Assembly: GCF_026340675.1 (NCBI RefSeq)
Contig: NZ_JAPEOX010000002.1
Span: forward strand, 2,170,001-2,234,000
Reading direction: 5' to 3'
DNA: 64,000 bases
Origin: Streptomyces sp. NBC_01264
GTDB taxonomy: Bacteria; Actinomycetota; Actinomycetes; Streptomycetales; Streptomycetaceae
The notes under the pieces: model-generated
Databases searched by the model: none
What the model was told of the DNA's origin: nothing
What the model saw: the letters and a program-made list of their open reading frames with translations, nothing else
Program-made: the position numbers and the translations under genes
In this document: piece after piece, positions 1-8,629 of the stretch
How positions within the stretch are numbered: position 1 is the first letter of the stretch
How the letters are laid out: each line of letters opens with the position of its first letter

Positions 1-839
1 AGCGGGACGGCGGACAACAGCGCCCTGGTGTACGGGTGCTGGGGGTTCTCGTAGAGCGACTTCTTGTCGCCCGTCTCCACGATCCGGCCGAGGTACATGA
101 CGGCGACCCGGTCGCTGACCCGTTTGACGACCGAGAGGTCGTGCGCGATGAACACGTAGGCCAGGCCCAGTTCGGCGCGCAGCCGCTCCATCAGATTGAC
201 GATCTGCGCCTGGACGGAGACGTCGAGTGCCGAGACCGGTTCGTCGGCGACGATCAGCCGGGGGTTGGTGGCGAGCGACCGGGCGATGCCGATGCGCTGC
301 GCCTGGCCGCCGGAGAACTCGTGCGGGTAGCGGTCGATGTGCTCCGGGATCAGCCCGACGAGCTCCATCAGTTCGGCGGCCCGGCGGCGGGCGTCCGCCG
401 CGGCCGACCCCTGCACCAGCAGCGGATCGGAGATGATCCGGGCCACCGTCTGGCGGGGGTTGAGCGAGGAGTGCGGGTCCTGGAAGACCATCTGGAGGTT
501 CCGGCGCAGCGGGCGCAGGGCGCGCTGGGAGAGCCGGCTGATGTCCCGGCCGTCGAACTCCACGCTTCCGGAGGTCGGTTCCAGCAGCCGCACCAGCATC
601 CGTCCGGTGGTGGACTTCCCACAGCCCGACTCCCCTACGAGTCCCAGGGTGCGGCCGGCCTCCAGGTCGAAGGAGACTCCGTCGACGGCGCGCACGGGCG
701 CCCCCCGGCGTCCGGTCGCGGTGCGTCTGCCGGGGAAGGACATCGTGAGGTCGCGGACGCGCAGGAGTGGGGGCGGGGTTTCCCCGCGGGCCGCCGGGAC
801 CCGGTCGGTGCGGGTGTCCGGCTCGTTCGCCGTGGTCAT
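1..839 (-). CDS. Peptide ABC transporter ATP-binding protein, DppF/OppF-like (3' end outside window)
   Basis: Second ATPase of a di/oligopeptide importer; it would hydrolyse ATP on the inner face of the membrane to drive peptide uptake. About 279 codons are visible. The Walker A motif GESGCGKST is at residues 69-77, followed by a Q-loop VFQDP, the signature FSGGQAQR, Walker [13 protein letters not shown] and the H-loop IAHDLS. The ATG at 839 overlaps the stop of the upstream ATPase gene in an ATGA, so the two are translationally coupled. The C-terminal end lies beyond base 1. It is the last visible gene of a five-gene leftward operon that starts at 5681. Family and class are clear; the substrate (Pro/Hyp-rich collagen peptides) is inferred only from context. 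Confidence 0.93.
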   Translation of the reverse strand, partial: MTTANEPDTRTDRVPAARGETPPPLLRVRDLTMSFPGRRTATGRRGAPVRAVDGVSFDLEAGRTLGLVGESGCGKSTTGRMLVRLLEPTSGSVEFDGRDISRLSQRALRPLRRNLQMVFQDPHSSLNPRQTVARIISDPLLVQGSAAADARRRAAELMELVGLIPEHIDRYPHEFSGGQAQRIGIARSLATNPRLIVADEPVSALDVSVQAQIVNLMERLRAELGLAYVFIAHDLSVVKRVSDRVAVMYLGRIVETGDKKSLYENPQHPYTRALLSAVP

Positions 840-1924
840 CGGGTCACCTCCCGGACGGCTCCGGCGAAGTGGCAGGCCGTCTCGCGGCCGGCGTCGCCGT
901 AGGGCCGCAGTTCCGGCCGTACGGTGGCGCAGCGCTCCCGGTCCTCCTCGCCGCTCGCGGCGGCCACCGCGCAGCGCGGGGCGAAGGCGCACCCCGGGGC
1001 CGGGGCGAGCAGGGAGGGCGGGGAGCCGGGGATGGCGCGCAGCGGTTCGTCGTCGGCGTCCGCGTCGTCGACCAGTCGGGGCATCGACTCCAGCAGCCCC
1101 CGGGTGTAGGGGTGCGCCGGGTCGGCGAACAGGTCGTCCACCGGGGCTTGTTCGGCGGCCCGGCCGCCGTACATGACGAGGACCTCGTGGGCGACGCGGG
1201 CGACCACGCCGAGATCGTGGGTGATCATGACGACGCCGAGTCCGCGCTCCTGCTGGAGGCCGGCGATCAGCTCCAGGATCTGCGCCTGCACGGTGACGTC
1301 GAGCGCGGTGGTGGGCTCGTCGGCGATGAGCAGGTCGGGCTCGCACGCCAGCGCCATGGCGATCATCGCGCGCTGGCGCATGCCGCCGGAGAACTGGTGC
1401 GGGTACTCCCCCGCCCGGCGGGCGGGTTCGGGGATGCCGACCTCGCCGAGCATGTCGACGGCGCGGCGCTTGGCGGCGGCCCGGCCGGCCCGGAAGTGGA
1501 CCCGGAAGTGCTCGGCGATCTGCTCGCCGACGGTGTAGTAGGGGTGCAGGCTGGAGAGCGGGTCCTGGAAGATCATGGCCATCTTGCGGCCGCGCAGCTT
1601 CGAGAGCTCCTTCTCGGACTTGGTCGTCAGCTCCTGTCCGTCGAGGGCGATGGATCCGCCGATCCCGGCGCCCCGGTGCAGGCCCATGACGGCGAGGGAG
1701 GTGACGGACTTGCCCGAGCCGGACTCGCCGACGATGCCGAGCGTGCGGCCGGCCTCGACGGTGAAGCCGAGGGAGTCGACGGCGCGTACGGTGCCGCGCG
1801 GGGTGGTGAACGTGACGTACAGGTCCCGGACTTGGAGCAGCGGCGGCTTCGGCTGCGCCGGTACGGGCTGCGCCGGTTCGGGGTGTGCTGGTTCGGGCCG
1901 GTGGGCTTCGGAAGGCGGAGCCAT
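836..1924 (-). CDS. Peptide ABC transporter ATP-binding protein, DppD/OppD-like
   Basis: First ATPase of the peptide importer, 362 aa. The N-terminal ~28 residues are a Pro/Ala/Glu-rich extension. Walker A GESGSGKS is at about 66-73, the signature reads FSGGMRQR, Walker [13 protein letters not shown] follows, and the C-terminal oligopeptide-transporter domain [10 protein letters not shown] with a Cys-containing tail is present, as is usual for DppD/OppD. The start ATG at 1924 shares one base with the stop TGA of the permease gene (TGATG), and its own stop overlaps the next start. The tight spacing argues for a single transcript with the permeases and the binding protein. Confidence 0.93.
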   Translation of the reverse strand: MAPPSEAHRPEPAHPEPAQPVPAQPKPPLLQVRDLYVTFTTPRGTVRAVDSLGFTVEAGRTLGIVGESGSGKSVTSLAVMGLHRGAGIGGSIALDGQELTTKSEKELSKLRGRKMAMIFQDPLSSLHPYYTVGEQIAEHFRVHFRAGRAAAKRRAVDMLGEVGIPEPARRAGEYPHQFSGGMRQRAMIAMALACEPDLLIADEPTTALDVTVQAQILELIAGLQQERGLGVVMITHDLGVVARVAHEVLVMYGGRAAEQAPVDDLFADPAHPYTRGLLESMPRLVDDADADDEPLRAIPGSPPSLLAPAPGCAFAPRCAVAAASGEEDRERCATVRPELRPYGDAGRETACHFAGAVREVTR

Positions 1925-2910
1925 CAGTACCTCACCCTCGGGTCGATGACGGCGTACAGGAGGTCGACGGCGAGGTTCGCGACGACGATGAAGAAGGCGG
2001 CCAGCAGGGTGACCCCGAGCACCACGGGCTGGTCCGAGCTGACCAGGGCCCCGTAGAACAGCCGCCCGATGCCCGGGAGTCCGAAGATGGACTCGGTGAT
2101 GACGGCTCCGGCGAGCAGGCTGCCGAGGTCCATGCCGAAGATGGTGAGGATCGGGGTCATCCCGGAGCGCAGTCCGTGTTTGACCACGACGGTGCGCTCG
2201 GGCATTCCCTTGGCGCGGGCGGTACGGATGTACGGCTCGGCCATCGCCTCGATCATCGAACTGCGGCTCTGGCGGGCGTACATGGCGGCGTAGAGCAGGG
2301 CGAGCGCGGTCCAGGGCAGGAGCAGGTTGCTCGCCCAGGCGAGCGGGTTGTCGGTGAAGGCCTGATAGGTGGGGTAGGGCAGGAGCCCGGCGATGCGGAT
2401 GACTCCGTAGATCAGCATCACGGAGGTGAAGTACACGGGCAGGGAGGCCGCGGCGACCGCGCCGACCATGAGGACCTTGTCCGTGGCGGTGTCCTTGCGC
2501 AGGGCGGCGGTGACTCCCGCGCCGAGGCCGAGGACGAGCCAGAGGGCCGCGGCGCCGACGGCGAGGGAGGCGGAGACCGGGAGCCGGTCCATCAGTAGGT
2601 CCCATACGGGCAGGGAGTTCTCGTAGGAGTAGCCCAGGCAGGGGAAGTCGCACTGGACGGCGTACTGACCGGTGCCGAGGGTGCGTCCGGTGAAGATCCC
2701 GGTGAGGAAATCGCCGAACTGCCGCCACAGCGGCCGGTCGAGGCCGAGGTACGCGCGTACGTCGGCCAGCCGCTCGGCGCTGCAGGTCTTGCCGCAGGCG
2801 GCCGCGGCCGGGTCGGAGGGCAGGACGTAGAAGATGAGGAAGGTGACGGCGGCGATGGCCAGGAGGACGCCGAAGAGGGCGAGCAGCCGGCGCGCGAGGT
2901 AGAGGATCAC
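1924..2910 (-). CDS. Peptide ABC transporter permease, DppB/OppB-like
   Basis: Inner-membrane permease of 328 aa starting at GTG 2910. It begins with a membrane segment ([20 protein letters not shown]), then a periplasmic-type loop with two Cys pairs, and several more membrane segments. The cytoplasmic EAA-like loop that contacts the ATPases reads [14 protein letters not shown]. The stretch [16 protein letters not shown] is the usual end of the B permease core. The GTG overlaps the TGA of the upstream permease (GTGA). The order here is binding protein - C permease - B permease - ATPases, whereas many Dpp/Opp operons place B before C. Confidence 0.92.
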   Translation of the reverse strand: MILYLARRLLALFGVLLAIAAVTFLIFYVLPSDPAAAACGKTCSAERLADVRAYLGLDRPLWRQFGDFLTGIFTGRTLGTGQYAVQCDFPCLGYSYENSLPVWDLLMDRLPVSASLAVGAAALWLVLGLGAGVTAALRKDTATDKVLMVGAVAAASLPVYFTSVMLIYGVIRIAGLLPYPTYQAFTDNPLAWASNLLLPWTALALLYAAMYARQSRSSMIEAMAEPYIRTARAKGMPERTVVVKHGLRSGMTPILTIFGMDLGSLLAGAVITESIFGLPGIGRLFYGALVSSDQPVVLGVTLLAAFFIVVANLAVDLLYAVIDPRVRY

Positions 2911-3908
2911 GTCCGGCCGCCCCTCGGGTCGAGGATGTCGCGCAGGGCGTCGCCGAGCAGGGTGAAGGCGAGGACCGCGAGGAAGAGGAAGAGGCTGGGG
3001 ATGACGAAGTACATGGGGTCGGTCTCGTAGAAGGCCACGGACTCGGCGATCATCTGGCCCCAGGAGGGGGTGGGCGGGCGCACGCCCACGCCGAGGTAGC
3101 TGAGCGCGGCCTCGGTGCTGATCATGCCGGGGATGAGCAGGGTGGTGTAGGCGATGACCGGGCCGGAGACCCCCGGGAGGATGTCCCGGGTCAGGATCCG
3201 CCAGGAGCTCGATCCGCCGACGCGGGCGGCGTCCACGTACTCGCGGTGTCTGAGCGAGAGGGCCTGGCCGCGGACGACGCGGGCGACGCCGGGCCAGCCG
3301 AAGACGCCGATGACGACGGTCATGAGGACGATGCGGTTGACGTCCTTGGCCACCGACAGCATCGCGATCATGAAGATGAGGGACGGGAAGGACATCGTCA
3401 GGTCCATCAGCCGGGACAGGACGGCGTCGGTGCGCCCGCCGAAGTAGCCGGCGGCGATCCCGGCGGCGGTGCCCGCCACGACCACGATGGCGGTGGCGGT
3501 GAAGGCGATGAGCAGCGAGACCTGGGCGCCGTGGACGACGCGGGCGAACAGGTCGCGGCCGCTGACGGGTTCCACGCCGAGCCAGTGCTCGGGGCTGATC
3601 CCGCCGAAGGAGCCCAGCGGCTGGCCGCCGAGGTAGGGGTCGATGGCGGACTTGTCGAACTCGTCCGGGGACCAGCCGCCGAGCGCGCCCAGCCAGGGGG
3701 CGGTGGCGGCCATCAGGACGAAGAGCAGGACGACGCAGAGACTGACGCGGACGGCGGGGCGGCGGCGGAGTTCCCGCCGGGCGAGCTGCCAGGGGCTGCT
3801 GCCGGGCGCCGCCGCGGGCTGGGCGGTGGCGGCGCCGGGGGCCGGTGTCCCGCCCGGAGCCGGCGCCGGGGCCCCCCGGCCGTCGGCGCCGGGTGCGGTG
3901 GTGGTCAT
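2907..3908 (-). CDS. Peptide ABC transporter permease, DppC/OppC-like
   Basis: Second permease, 333 aa. A ~40-residue Ala/Pro/Gly-rich cytoplasmic extension precedes the OppC-type N-terminal segment (LARRELRRRPAVRVS) and the first membrane helix. The loop after helix 1 carries the family phrase HWLGVEPVSGRDLFARV, and the EAA-like loop reads EYVDAARVGGSSS. The ending LLGDALRDILDPR is typical of DppC. It lies 39 bases downstream of the binding-protein gene and overlaps the B permease by four bases. It would form the channel with the B subunit. Confidence 0.92.
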   Translation of the reverse strand: MTTTAPGADGRGAPAPAPGGTPAPGAATAQPAAAPGSSPWQLARRELRRRPAVRVSLCVVLLFVLMAATAPWLGALGGWSPDEFDKSAIDPYLGGQPLGSFGGISPEHWLGVEPVSGRDLFARVVHGAQVSLLIAFTATAIVVVAGTAAGIAAGYFGGRTDAVLSRLMDLTMSFPSLIFMIAMLSVAKDVNRIVLMTVVIGVFGWPGVARVVRGQALSLRHREYVDAARVGGSSSWRILTRDILPGVSGPVIAYTTLLIPGMISTEAALSYLGVGVRPPTPSWGQMIAESVAFYETDPMYFVIPSLFLFLAVLAFTLLGDALRDILDPRGGRT

Positions 3909-3947
3909 GGTGTCGGAAATCCTGTGTTTCCGCGTTTCCCTGTTTCC

Positions 3948-5681
3948 TCAGCCCTGGCTCTTCGAGGGGTCCTTGAGGCCGATGGTGGCGTAGTCCAGCT
4001 GGCCGACCCAGACGGGGTGGCCGAAGGCGCCGGCGATGTTGGTGCCGACGAGGAGCGGCTTGCGCTCCAGCAGGACGGGGACGGCCGGGGACTTCTTCAT
4101 GATCTCGGCGTCGAGGTCGATCCAGGCCTGGTTGGCCTGCTTGGCGTCGGCCATGGCGTTGATCTCGTCGATGCGCTTGATCGTCGCTTCGTCCTTGAAC
4201 TGCGCGTAGTTGCCCGAGTTGCCCTTGGCCTTGATGGTGCGGCCGTCGAAGACGAAGGGGAGGAAGGTGGAGCCCGAGGGGTAGTCGGGGCACCAGCCGG
4301 ACAGGACGAGGTCGGGGGCGGTGGTGGTGTCGCCGATGACGTCGTAGTAGGCGCCCGGGTCGACGGTGTCGATGACCACCTCGACGCCCGCGCGGGCCAG
4401 GCCCTGCTGGACGGCCTCGGCCTTGCCCTTGTCGCCGGTGGAGACGGCCAGGGTGACCTTCAGGGTCTCCTTGCCGGCGGCCTTGAGGAGTTCCTTGGCC
4501 TTGGCGGGGTCGCCGGAGGGCGCGATCTTCAGGGTGTCGGCCTGCTTGCCGCCGGAGAGGGCGGGCGGCAGGTAGGCGGTGGCGACCTCGTTGAGCGCGG
4601 GGCCGCCGCCCGCGGTGACCACGGCCTCCTTGTCGACGGCGTACTGGAGGGCCTCGCGGACCTTCGGGTCGTCGAAGGGGGCGCGGGAGTTGTTCATCTG
4701 GAGCATCTCGGTACAGCCCTGGGACTCGGCCAGCAGCCGCGACTTGATCTCCGCCTTGGGCAGCACCTTGGGGGCGCTCTCGGGCCGCATGTCGGACCAC
4801 TGGACGGAGGAGGCGTCGGCGCCCTCCCCGGCGATGATCCGGTCGTCGATCTGGCCGCCCTTGAGTCCCATGACGACCACGAACTTGTCCGGGTAGGCCT
4901 TGCGGACGGTGTCGGTCCTGGCGTCCCAGTGCTCGTTGCGGACCAGGACGAGCTTCTTGTCGCGGTCGTACGACTCGATCTTGTACGGGCCGGAGGAGAA
5001 CGGGCGGGCGTCGTACTGCGTGCCCTTCTCCTGCGACGCGGGGACCGGGGCGAAGGTGGGGAGGGTGGCGGTCGCGGAGAACTCGGCGACGGGCCGCTTC
5101 AGTTCGAAGACGATCGTGCGGTCGTCGGGGGTCTTGACGGAGTCGAGGTGCTTGCCCTGGAGCGGGCCCTTGTAGCCCTCGGCGCCGGCGAGGTACTGGG
5201 CCGCGTAGTCGGGGCCGCCGGTGAGGTCGGGGGCCATGGAGCGCTCGACGTTGTACTTGATGTCCTGCGCCTTGATGGGCGAGCCGTCCTCGTACTTCAC
5301 GCCCTCCTTCAGGGTGAAGGTCCAGGTCTTGCCGCCGTCGGAGGGGGTCCCGAGGTCGGGGACGAGCTCGCTGCCCGCCTTGCCCGGCTCGGCCTTGAAG
5401 GTGACCAGCGTGCGGTAGAGGAGGCGGGTGCCGAAGTCCATCGTCGGCATGACCCAGTTGCGGGCGGGGTCGAGGTGGGCGAAGTCCTGGTTGGACAGGA
5501 CGGTGAGGGTGCCGCCCTTGACGGGTGCGCCGCCGAGGACCTTCCCGTCGTTGGCGGAGGCGGGGTTGGAGGCGCCGGCCCCTGAGGCGGAGCCCTTCTT
5601 GGGGTCGGAGCAGCCCGAGGCACCGAGTGCGAGTGCGGCCACCAGGGCAGTGGCGAGGGCGAGTTGGGTGCGCTTGGTCAT
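3948..5681 (-). CDS. Extracellular peptide-binding lipoprotein (solute-binding protein family 5)
   Basis: First gene of the transporter operon, 577 aa. It has a lipoprotein signal: MTKR, a hydrophobic stretch and the lipobox LGASGC with the acylated Cys at residue 24. The mature part is a family-5 binding protein (DppA/OppA class), with segments such as LDPARNWV near the start and WTFTLKEGVKYEDGSP. A GGAG ribosome site lies about 8 bases before the ATG. The promoter at 5713-5754 is almost the same as the collagenase promoter at 18555-18596, which is the best evidence that this importer takes up collagen-derived peptides. That substrate is inferred; the family could equally bind other peptides. 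Confidence 0.93.
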   Translation of the reverse strand: MTKRTQLALATALVAALALGASGCSDPKKGSASGAGASNPASANDGKVLGGAPVKGGTLTVLSNQDFAHLDPARNWVMPTMDFGTRLLYRTLVTFKAEPGKAGSELVPDLGTPSDGGKTWTFTLKEGVKYEDGSPIKAQDIKYNVERSMAPDLTGGPDYAAQYLAGAEGYKGPLQGKHLDSVKTPDDRTIVFELKRPVAEFSATATLPTFAPVPASQEKGTQYDARPFSSGPYKIESYDRDKKLVLVRNEHWDARTDTVRKAYPDKFVVVMGLKGGQIDDRIIAGEGADASSVQWSDMRPESAPKVLPKAEIKSRLLAESQGCTEMLQMNNSRAPFDDPKVREALQYAVDKEAVVTAGGGPALNEVATAYLPPALSGGKQADTLKIAPSGDPAKAKELLKAAGKETLKVTLAVSTGDKGKAEAVQQGLARAGVEVVIDTVDPGAYYDVIGDTTTAPDLVLSGWCPDYPSGSTFLPFVFDGRTIKAKGNSGNYAQFKDEATIKRIDEINAMADAKQANQAWIDLDAEIMKKSPAVPVLLERKPLLVGTNIAGAFGHPVWVGQLDYATIGLKDPSKSQG

Positions 5682-5712
5682 GGGTCACTCCAGTGAAGGG
5701 CCGCGCTCTATG

Positions 5713-5754
5713 ATGTGACCGGTAACATAGTAATGTGAAATTGCACTGACAAGA
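5713..5754 (-). promoter_or_regulatory. Promoter and operator of the peptide-transporter operon, shared with collagenase
   Basis: Read on the minus strand there is a -35 TTGTCA (5747-5752) and a -10 TATGTT (5724-5729) with a 17-base spacer, about 36 bases of leader before the ATG at 5681. The -10 and start region is covered by a 16-base near-palindrome ATGTGACCGGTAACAT (5713-5728, one mismatched pair). The spacer has a further TTTCACAT half-site. Bases 5722-5754 are identical to 18564-18596 upstream of the collagenase; over 42 bases 39 match. The position over the -10 suggests repression, probably by the GntR protein at 7802-8527 (inference). Confidence 0.75.
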
Positions 5755-5844
5755 GGTTGGACCCCGGTTGGATCCACCGTTATCCAGCCGTGTCCAAACC
5801 CGCACGTGCGGTGGGGTGTTCGGTCCTCCTCCTATGCTGCCGCC

Positions 5845-7764
5845 ATGGATTCGATACGGCTGCCCGAGCTCGGCCACCTCCCGGCGGTACTGGAAGGGCT
5901 CGCACGGAACACCGCCCTGCCCGAGGAGCTGGCGGCTCGGCTGCTGCCGTACGCGATGGCGCCGCTCCGGCTGGCGCTCCGGAAGGGGTTCGCGCCGGGC
6001 CAGGCCCTGTGCGAGGCCTTCCTGGCGCGCGGCGAGACCGAGGCACTGGCGCATGCCCGCGCGCTGCCGCCGGAGTTCGCCGCGCGGCTCGCGGCCGATC
6101 CGGATCCGGGGGTGCGTGCGGTGCGCGCGGGGCGGGAGTCCGCGCTCACGGGCCGGCAGGCGGCGTTCGCCGCCGATGAGGCGGCCGCCGTACGGGTGGC
6201 CCTCGCGGGGCGGCCCGATCTGCCGGCCGGGCTCCTGGCCGCCCTGGCCGACGACGGCGATGCCGGGGTGCGGGCCGCGGCGGCATCGCGCGGGGCGCAG
6301 CTGCCGCAGGAGCTGCTCCGGGGGCTGTTGACGGACGCCGACCCCAAGGTGCGTTCGGCCGCCTGCAGGCACCGGCCGCCGCGCGACCTGCACGCCAGGC
6401 TGCTGGCCGACCCGGTTACGCGCGGGCGCGTCGTACGACACCTCGAACTGGACCTGGAGACGGCCGTCGGGCTGGCCGCCGACCCCGACGAGGAGGTGCG
6501 CGCGCAGCTCGCGGCCCATCCGGCGCTGCCGACGGAGCTGCGGGACGGGCTGGCCCGGGACCCGAGCCCTGACGTGCGGGCGAGGATCTTCGTCCGCGAC
6601 GACACCCCGACCGCGCTCCGGGCGGAGATCCACGCGTGGCTGACCGCCGGAGCCCGCCGGGCCGAGGAGGACTGGCATGCGGCGCAGGAGGACGATGTCT
6701 TCTGTGAAATCAGCCTCACGTTCCTGGAGTTGGATTCCTACCCCTGGGTCACGGCCGACCCCGTCCCGCACGTGAACTCGCCCTACGTCGGCATGCGGCG
6801 TGCCGCGGCCCTCAGCGGGCGGCTGCCGGCCGCAAGCCTGAAGGGGATGCTCGCCGACGAGGATCCGACGGTCCGCTTCGCCGCCCTGCGCGGCACTCCC
6901 GATGTGGACCTGGCGATCGCCGAGGACATCGAGCGGCGCCACGTCCCGATGAAGGGGTCCCCGCACCGCCCTGCGGACCACGTCGCCTTTCCGCCCGGGA
7001 CGCTCCGCCGCTTCGCCACCGACCCGGACGCGCGGATGCGCGTACTCGCCCTGCGTGACCCGGAGTTGCCCGCGGACCTGCGCAACCGCCTGGCGGCGGA
7101 CGAGGACGAGTCCGTCCGGCGGGCCGTCGCCGAGGACCCCCGCACGGATGCCCGCACCCTGCTGCACCTGCTCGGTGACGGGTCGGCCTTCGTCGCCCGG
7201 GCGGCCGCCACCTCACCCTCCCTGCCCCCGGAGGCGATGCGCGCCGTACTCGACCGGGCCGCCGAAGAACGCCGCGCCGAGCGCGGGCTCGTCGTCCTGC
7301 TCTGCGGGCTGCCCGCATCGGGGAAGACCACCTACGCCTTGGACCTGGAGCGGCGCGGCTACACCCGGCTCTCCATCGACGAGGACGTCTGGGAGCGGAT
7401 CGGGCGGGATCCCGACGAGCTGGACCCGGGCGCGTACGACCGGCTGCGGGCCGACGTGGAGCGGGAGTTGTGGTGCGAGCTGGAGGAACTGCTGGAGGAA
7501 CGGGAGCCCGTGGTGGTCGACAACAGCTTCTGGAGCCGGGCCGCCCGGGACCGGTACAAGGCCCTGATCGAGCGGCACGGCTGCCGCTGGGAGCTCGTCC
7601 ACTTCAAGGCGGACCCGGACACGCTGCGGCGCCGGCTCGCCGTCCGCAACAGCGGTGAGCGGTCGGCGAACCGCGTCACCGTCTCCGACGCCCTCCTGGA
7701 GCGGTACGCCGCCGGCTTCGAGGAGCCGGTCGGCGAGGGCGAGCGGGTCGTGCTCCAGGAGTGA
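5845..7764 (+). CDS. LRV/HEAT-like repeat protein fused to a C-terminal P-loop kinase domain
   Basis: A 639-aa protein with two parts. Residues ~1-470 are a series of short alpha-helical repeats with the recurring pattern P-x-x-L-x-x-x-L-A-x-D-x-D-x-x-V-R, as in leucine-rich repeat variant (LRV)/HEAT arrays. Residues ~480-639 are a small P-loop NTPase: Walker A GLPASGKT at 488-495, then SIDEDVW and VVVDNSFWS, the layout of zeta-toxin/AAA_33-type polynucleotide or small-molecule kinases. I chose the ATG at 5845 because the protein similarity pattern begins there; an in-frame GTG at 5806 is possible and neither has a strong ribosome site. It diverges from the transporter operon and converges on the GntR gene, so it looks like an insertion into the collagen block. 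Substrate unknown. Confidence 0.85.
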   Translation: MDSIRLPELGHLPAVLEGLARNTALPEELAARLLPYAMAPLRLALRKGFAPGQALCEAFLARGETEALAHARALPPEFAARLAADPDPGVRAVRAGRESALTGRQAAFAADEAAAVRVALAGRPDLPAGLLAALADDGDAGVRAAAASRGAQLPQELLRGLLTDADPKVRSAACRHRPPRDLHARLLADPVTRGRVVRHLELDLETAVGLAADPDEEVRAQLAAHPALPTELRDGLARDPSPDVRARIFVRDDTPTALRAEIHAWLTAGARRAEEDWHAAQEDDVFCEISLTFLELDSYPWVTADPVPHVNSPYVGMRRAAALSGRLPAASLKGMLADEDPTVRFAALRGTPDVDLAIAEDIERRHVPMKGSPHRPADHVAFPPGTLRRFATDPDARMRVLALRDPELPADLRNRLAADEDESVRRAVAEDPRTDARTLLHLLGDGSAFVARAAATSPSLPPEAMRAVLDRAAEERRAERGLVVLLCGLPASGKTTYALDLERRGYTRLSIDEDVWERIGRDPDELDPGAYDRLRADVERELWCELEELLEEREPVVVDNSFWSRAARDRYKALIERHGCRWELVHFKADPDTLRRRLAVRNSGERSANRVTVSDALLERYAAGFEEPVGEGERVVLQE

Positions 7765-7780
7765 CGCCGGGCCCGAGGGA

Positions 7781-7798
7781 GGGGCCGGGCCCGGCCCC
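7781..7798. terminator. Hairpin between convergent genes
   Basis: A perfect 18-base GC palindrome (GGGGCCGGGC followed by CCGGCCCC) lies between the repeat-kinase gene (+) and the GntR gene (-), which end 37 bases apart. No T-run follows, as is common in this genus. It could terminate both transcripts. Confidence 0.5.
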
Positions 7799-7801
7799 CG
7801 G

Positions 7802-8527
7802 TCAGCCCGCCGTGCCCAGGGTGTTCGTGCCCAGGCCGCCCTTCGGGCGGCCGACCGGTTCGTCGCGGCCCTGGGCCCAGAGGGAGCGGACGTGGCCCAG
7901 GTGGCGGGTCATGCAGGCTTCGGCCGCCTCCGCGTCGCCGCTGAGCATGAGGTCCAGGAGCTCGATGTGCTCCTCGGCGGAGGAGACCAGCTTGCCGGCC
8001 TCGTCCAGGCCCGTCAGGCCGTACAGCCGGGAGCGCTTGCGCAGGTCGCCGACGGTTTCCACCAGGCGGTCGTTGCCCGAGAGGCCGAGGAGGGTGAGGT
8101 GGAAGCGGCGGTCCGCCTCCAGGTAGCCGATGAGGTTGTGCTCGCGCGCGCTGGTGACGATCTCCTGGGCGATGGGGCGCAGGGCCTCCAGCGCCTCGGG
8201 CGTGGCGATCTTCGTGATCCTGCCGATGGTCGGGACCTCGATCATCGTGCGCAGCTCGGTGTACTGGTCCAGATCGCGCTCGCTGACCTCGGTGATGCGG
8301 AAGCCCTTGTTGCGGACCGGTTCCACCAGGCCCTCGCGGGCCAGGTCGAGCATGGCCTCGCGCACCGGGGTGGCCGAGACGCCGAGTTCGGCCGCGAGGC
8401 CGGGTGCGGAGTAGACGCTCCCGGGGCGCAGTTCACCCGCTATCAGGGCTGCCCGCAGGGCATGGCCTACCTGGTCGCGGAGCCGTTCCTGAGCCTTGAT
8501 GAGACTGTGCTGCTTCAGGTCACCCAT
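7802..8527 (-). CDS. GntR-family transcriptional regulator, FadR/FCD type; candidate master regulator of the collagen/hydroxyproline genes
   Basis: A 241-aa DNA-binding regulator. Residues ~15-75 form the GntR winged helix (LRDQVGHALRAALIAGELRPG, then AAELGVSATPVREAMLDLAREGLV). Residues ~90-225 are an all-helical FCD ligand domain with the usual metal/ligand residues in DRRFHLTL and CMTRHLGHV. The ATG at 8527 is chosen because GGAGG lies just upstream; a longer in-frame reading to 8605 runs through the promoter. A dyad of the regulon type (8579-8591) lies in its own promoter region, which suggests autoregulation. Its place beside hydroxyproline genes, and the known role of FCD regulators in sensing small acids, support control by Hyp or a Hyp-derived metabolite (inference). 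Confidence 0.9.
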   Translation of the reverse strand: MGDLKQHSLIKAQERLRDQVGHALRAALIAGELRPGSVYSAPGLAAELGVSATPVREAMLDLAREGLVEPVRNKGFRITEVSERDLDQYTELRTMIEVPTIGRITKIATPEALEALRPIAQEIVTSAREHNLIGYLEADRRFHLTLLGLSGNDRLVETVGDLRKRSRLYGLTGLDEAGKLVSSAEEHIELLDLMLSGDAEAAEACMTRHLGHVRSLWAQGRDEPVGRPKGGLGTNTLGTAG

Positions 8528-8578
8528 TGCATTTCCTCCGAGACCGCTCACACCGCCGGCGTGCGGAGGAACAGCGTA

Positions 8579-8591
8579 CAATGTCACGTTG
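8579..8591. promoter_or_regulatory. Predicted operator upstream of the GntR gene
   Basis: CAATGTCACGTTG is a 13-base dyad centred on 8585 with one mismatched pair. It matches the ATGT-S-ACAT motif seen at 15959-15971 and 12595-12607, and lies 52-64 bases before the GntR start codon. Confidence 0.6.
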
Positions 8592-8629
8592 CGCCTGCTC
8601 TTCATGGACGCCGCCTCATGGATACCGCC

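Noticed and set aside
3246..5585. A 779-codon plus-strand frame
   Set aside because: It is the mirror frame of the peptide-binding protein and permease genes on the other strand and shows no family motif.
1924..7167. A 1747-codon open frame on the minus strand through the whole transporter operon
   Set aside because: It is a frame artefact of the high GC content; only its last part is the real permease and the rest is antisense or out of frame to clear genes with normal codon bias.
8528..8605. Longer GntR protein starting at 8605
   Set aside because: The extension has no regulator-family sequence and runs across the operator; GGAGG precedes ATG 8527.
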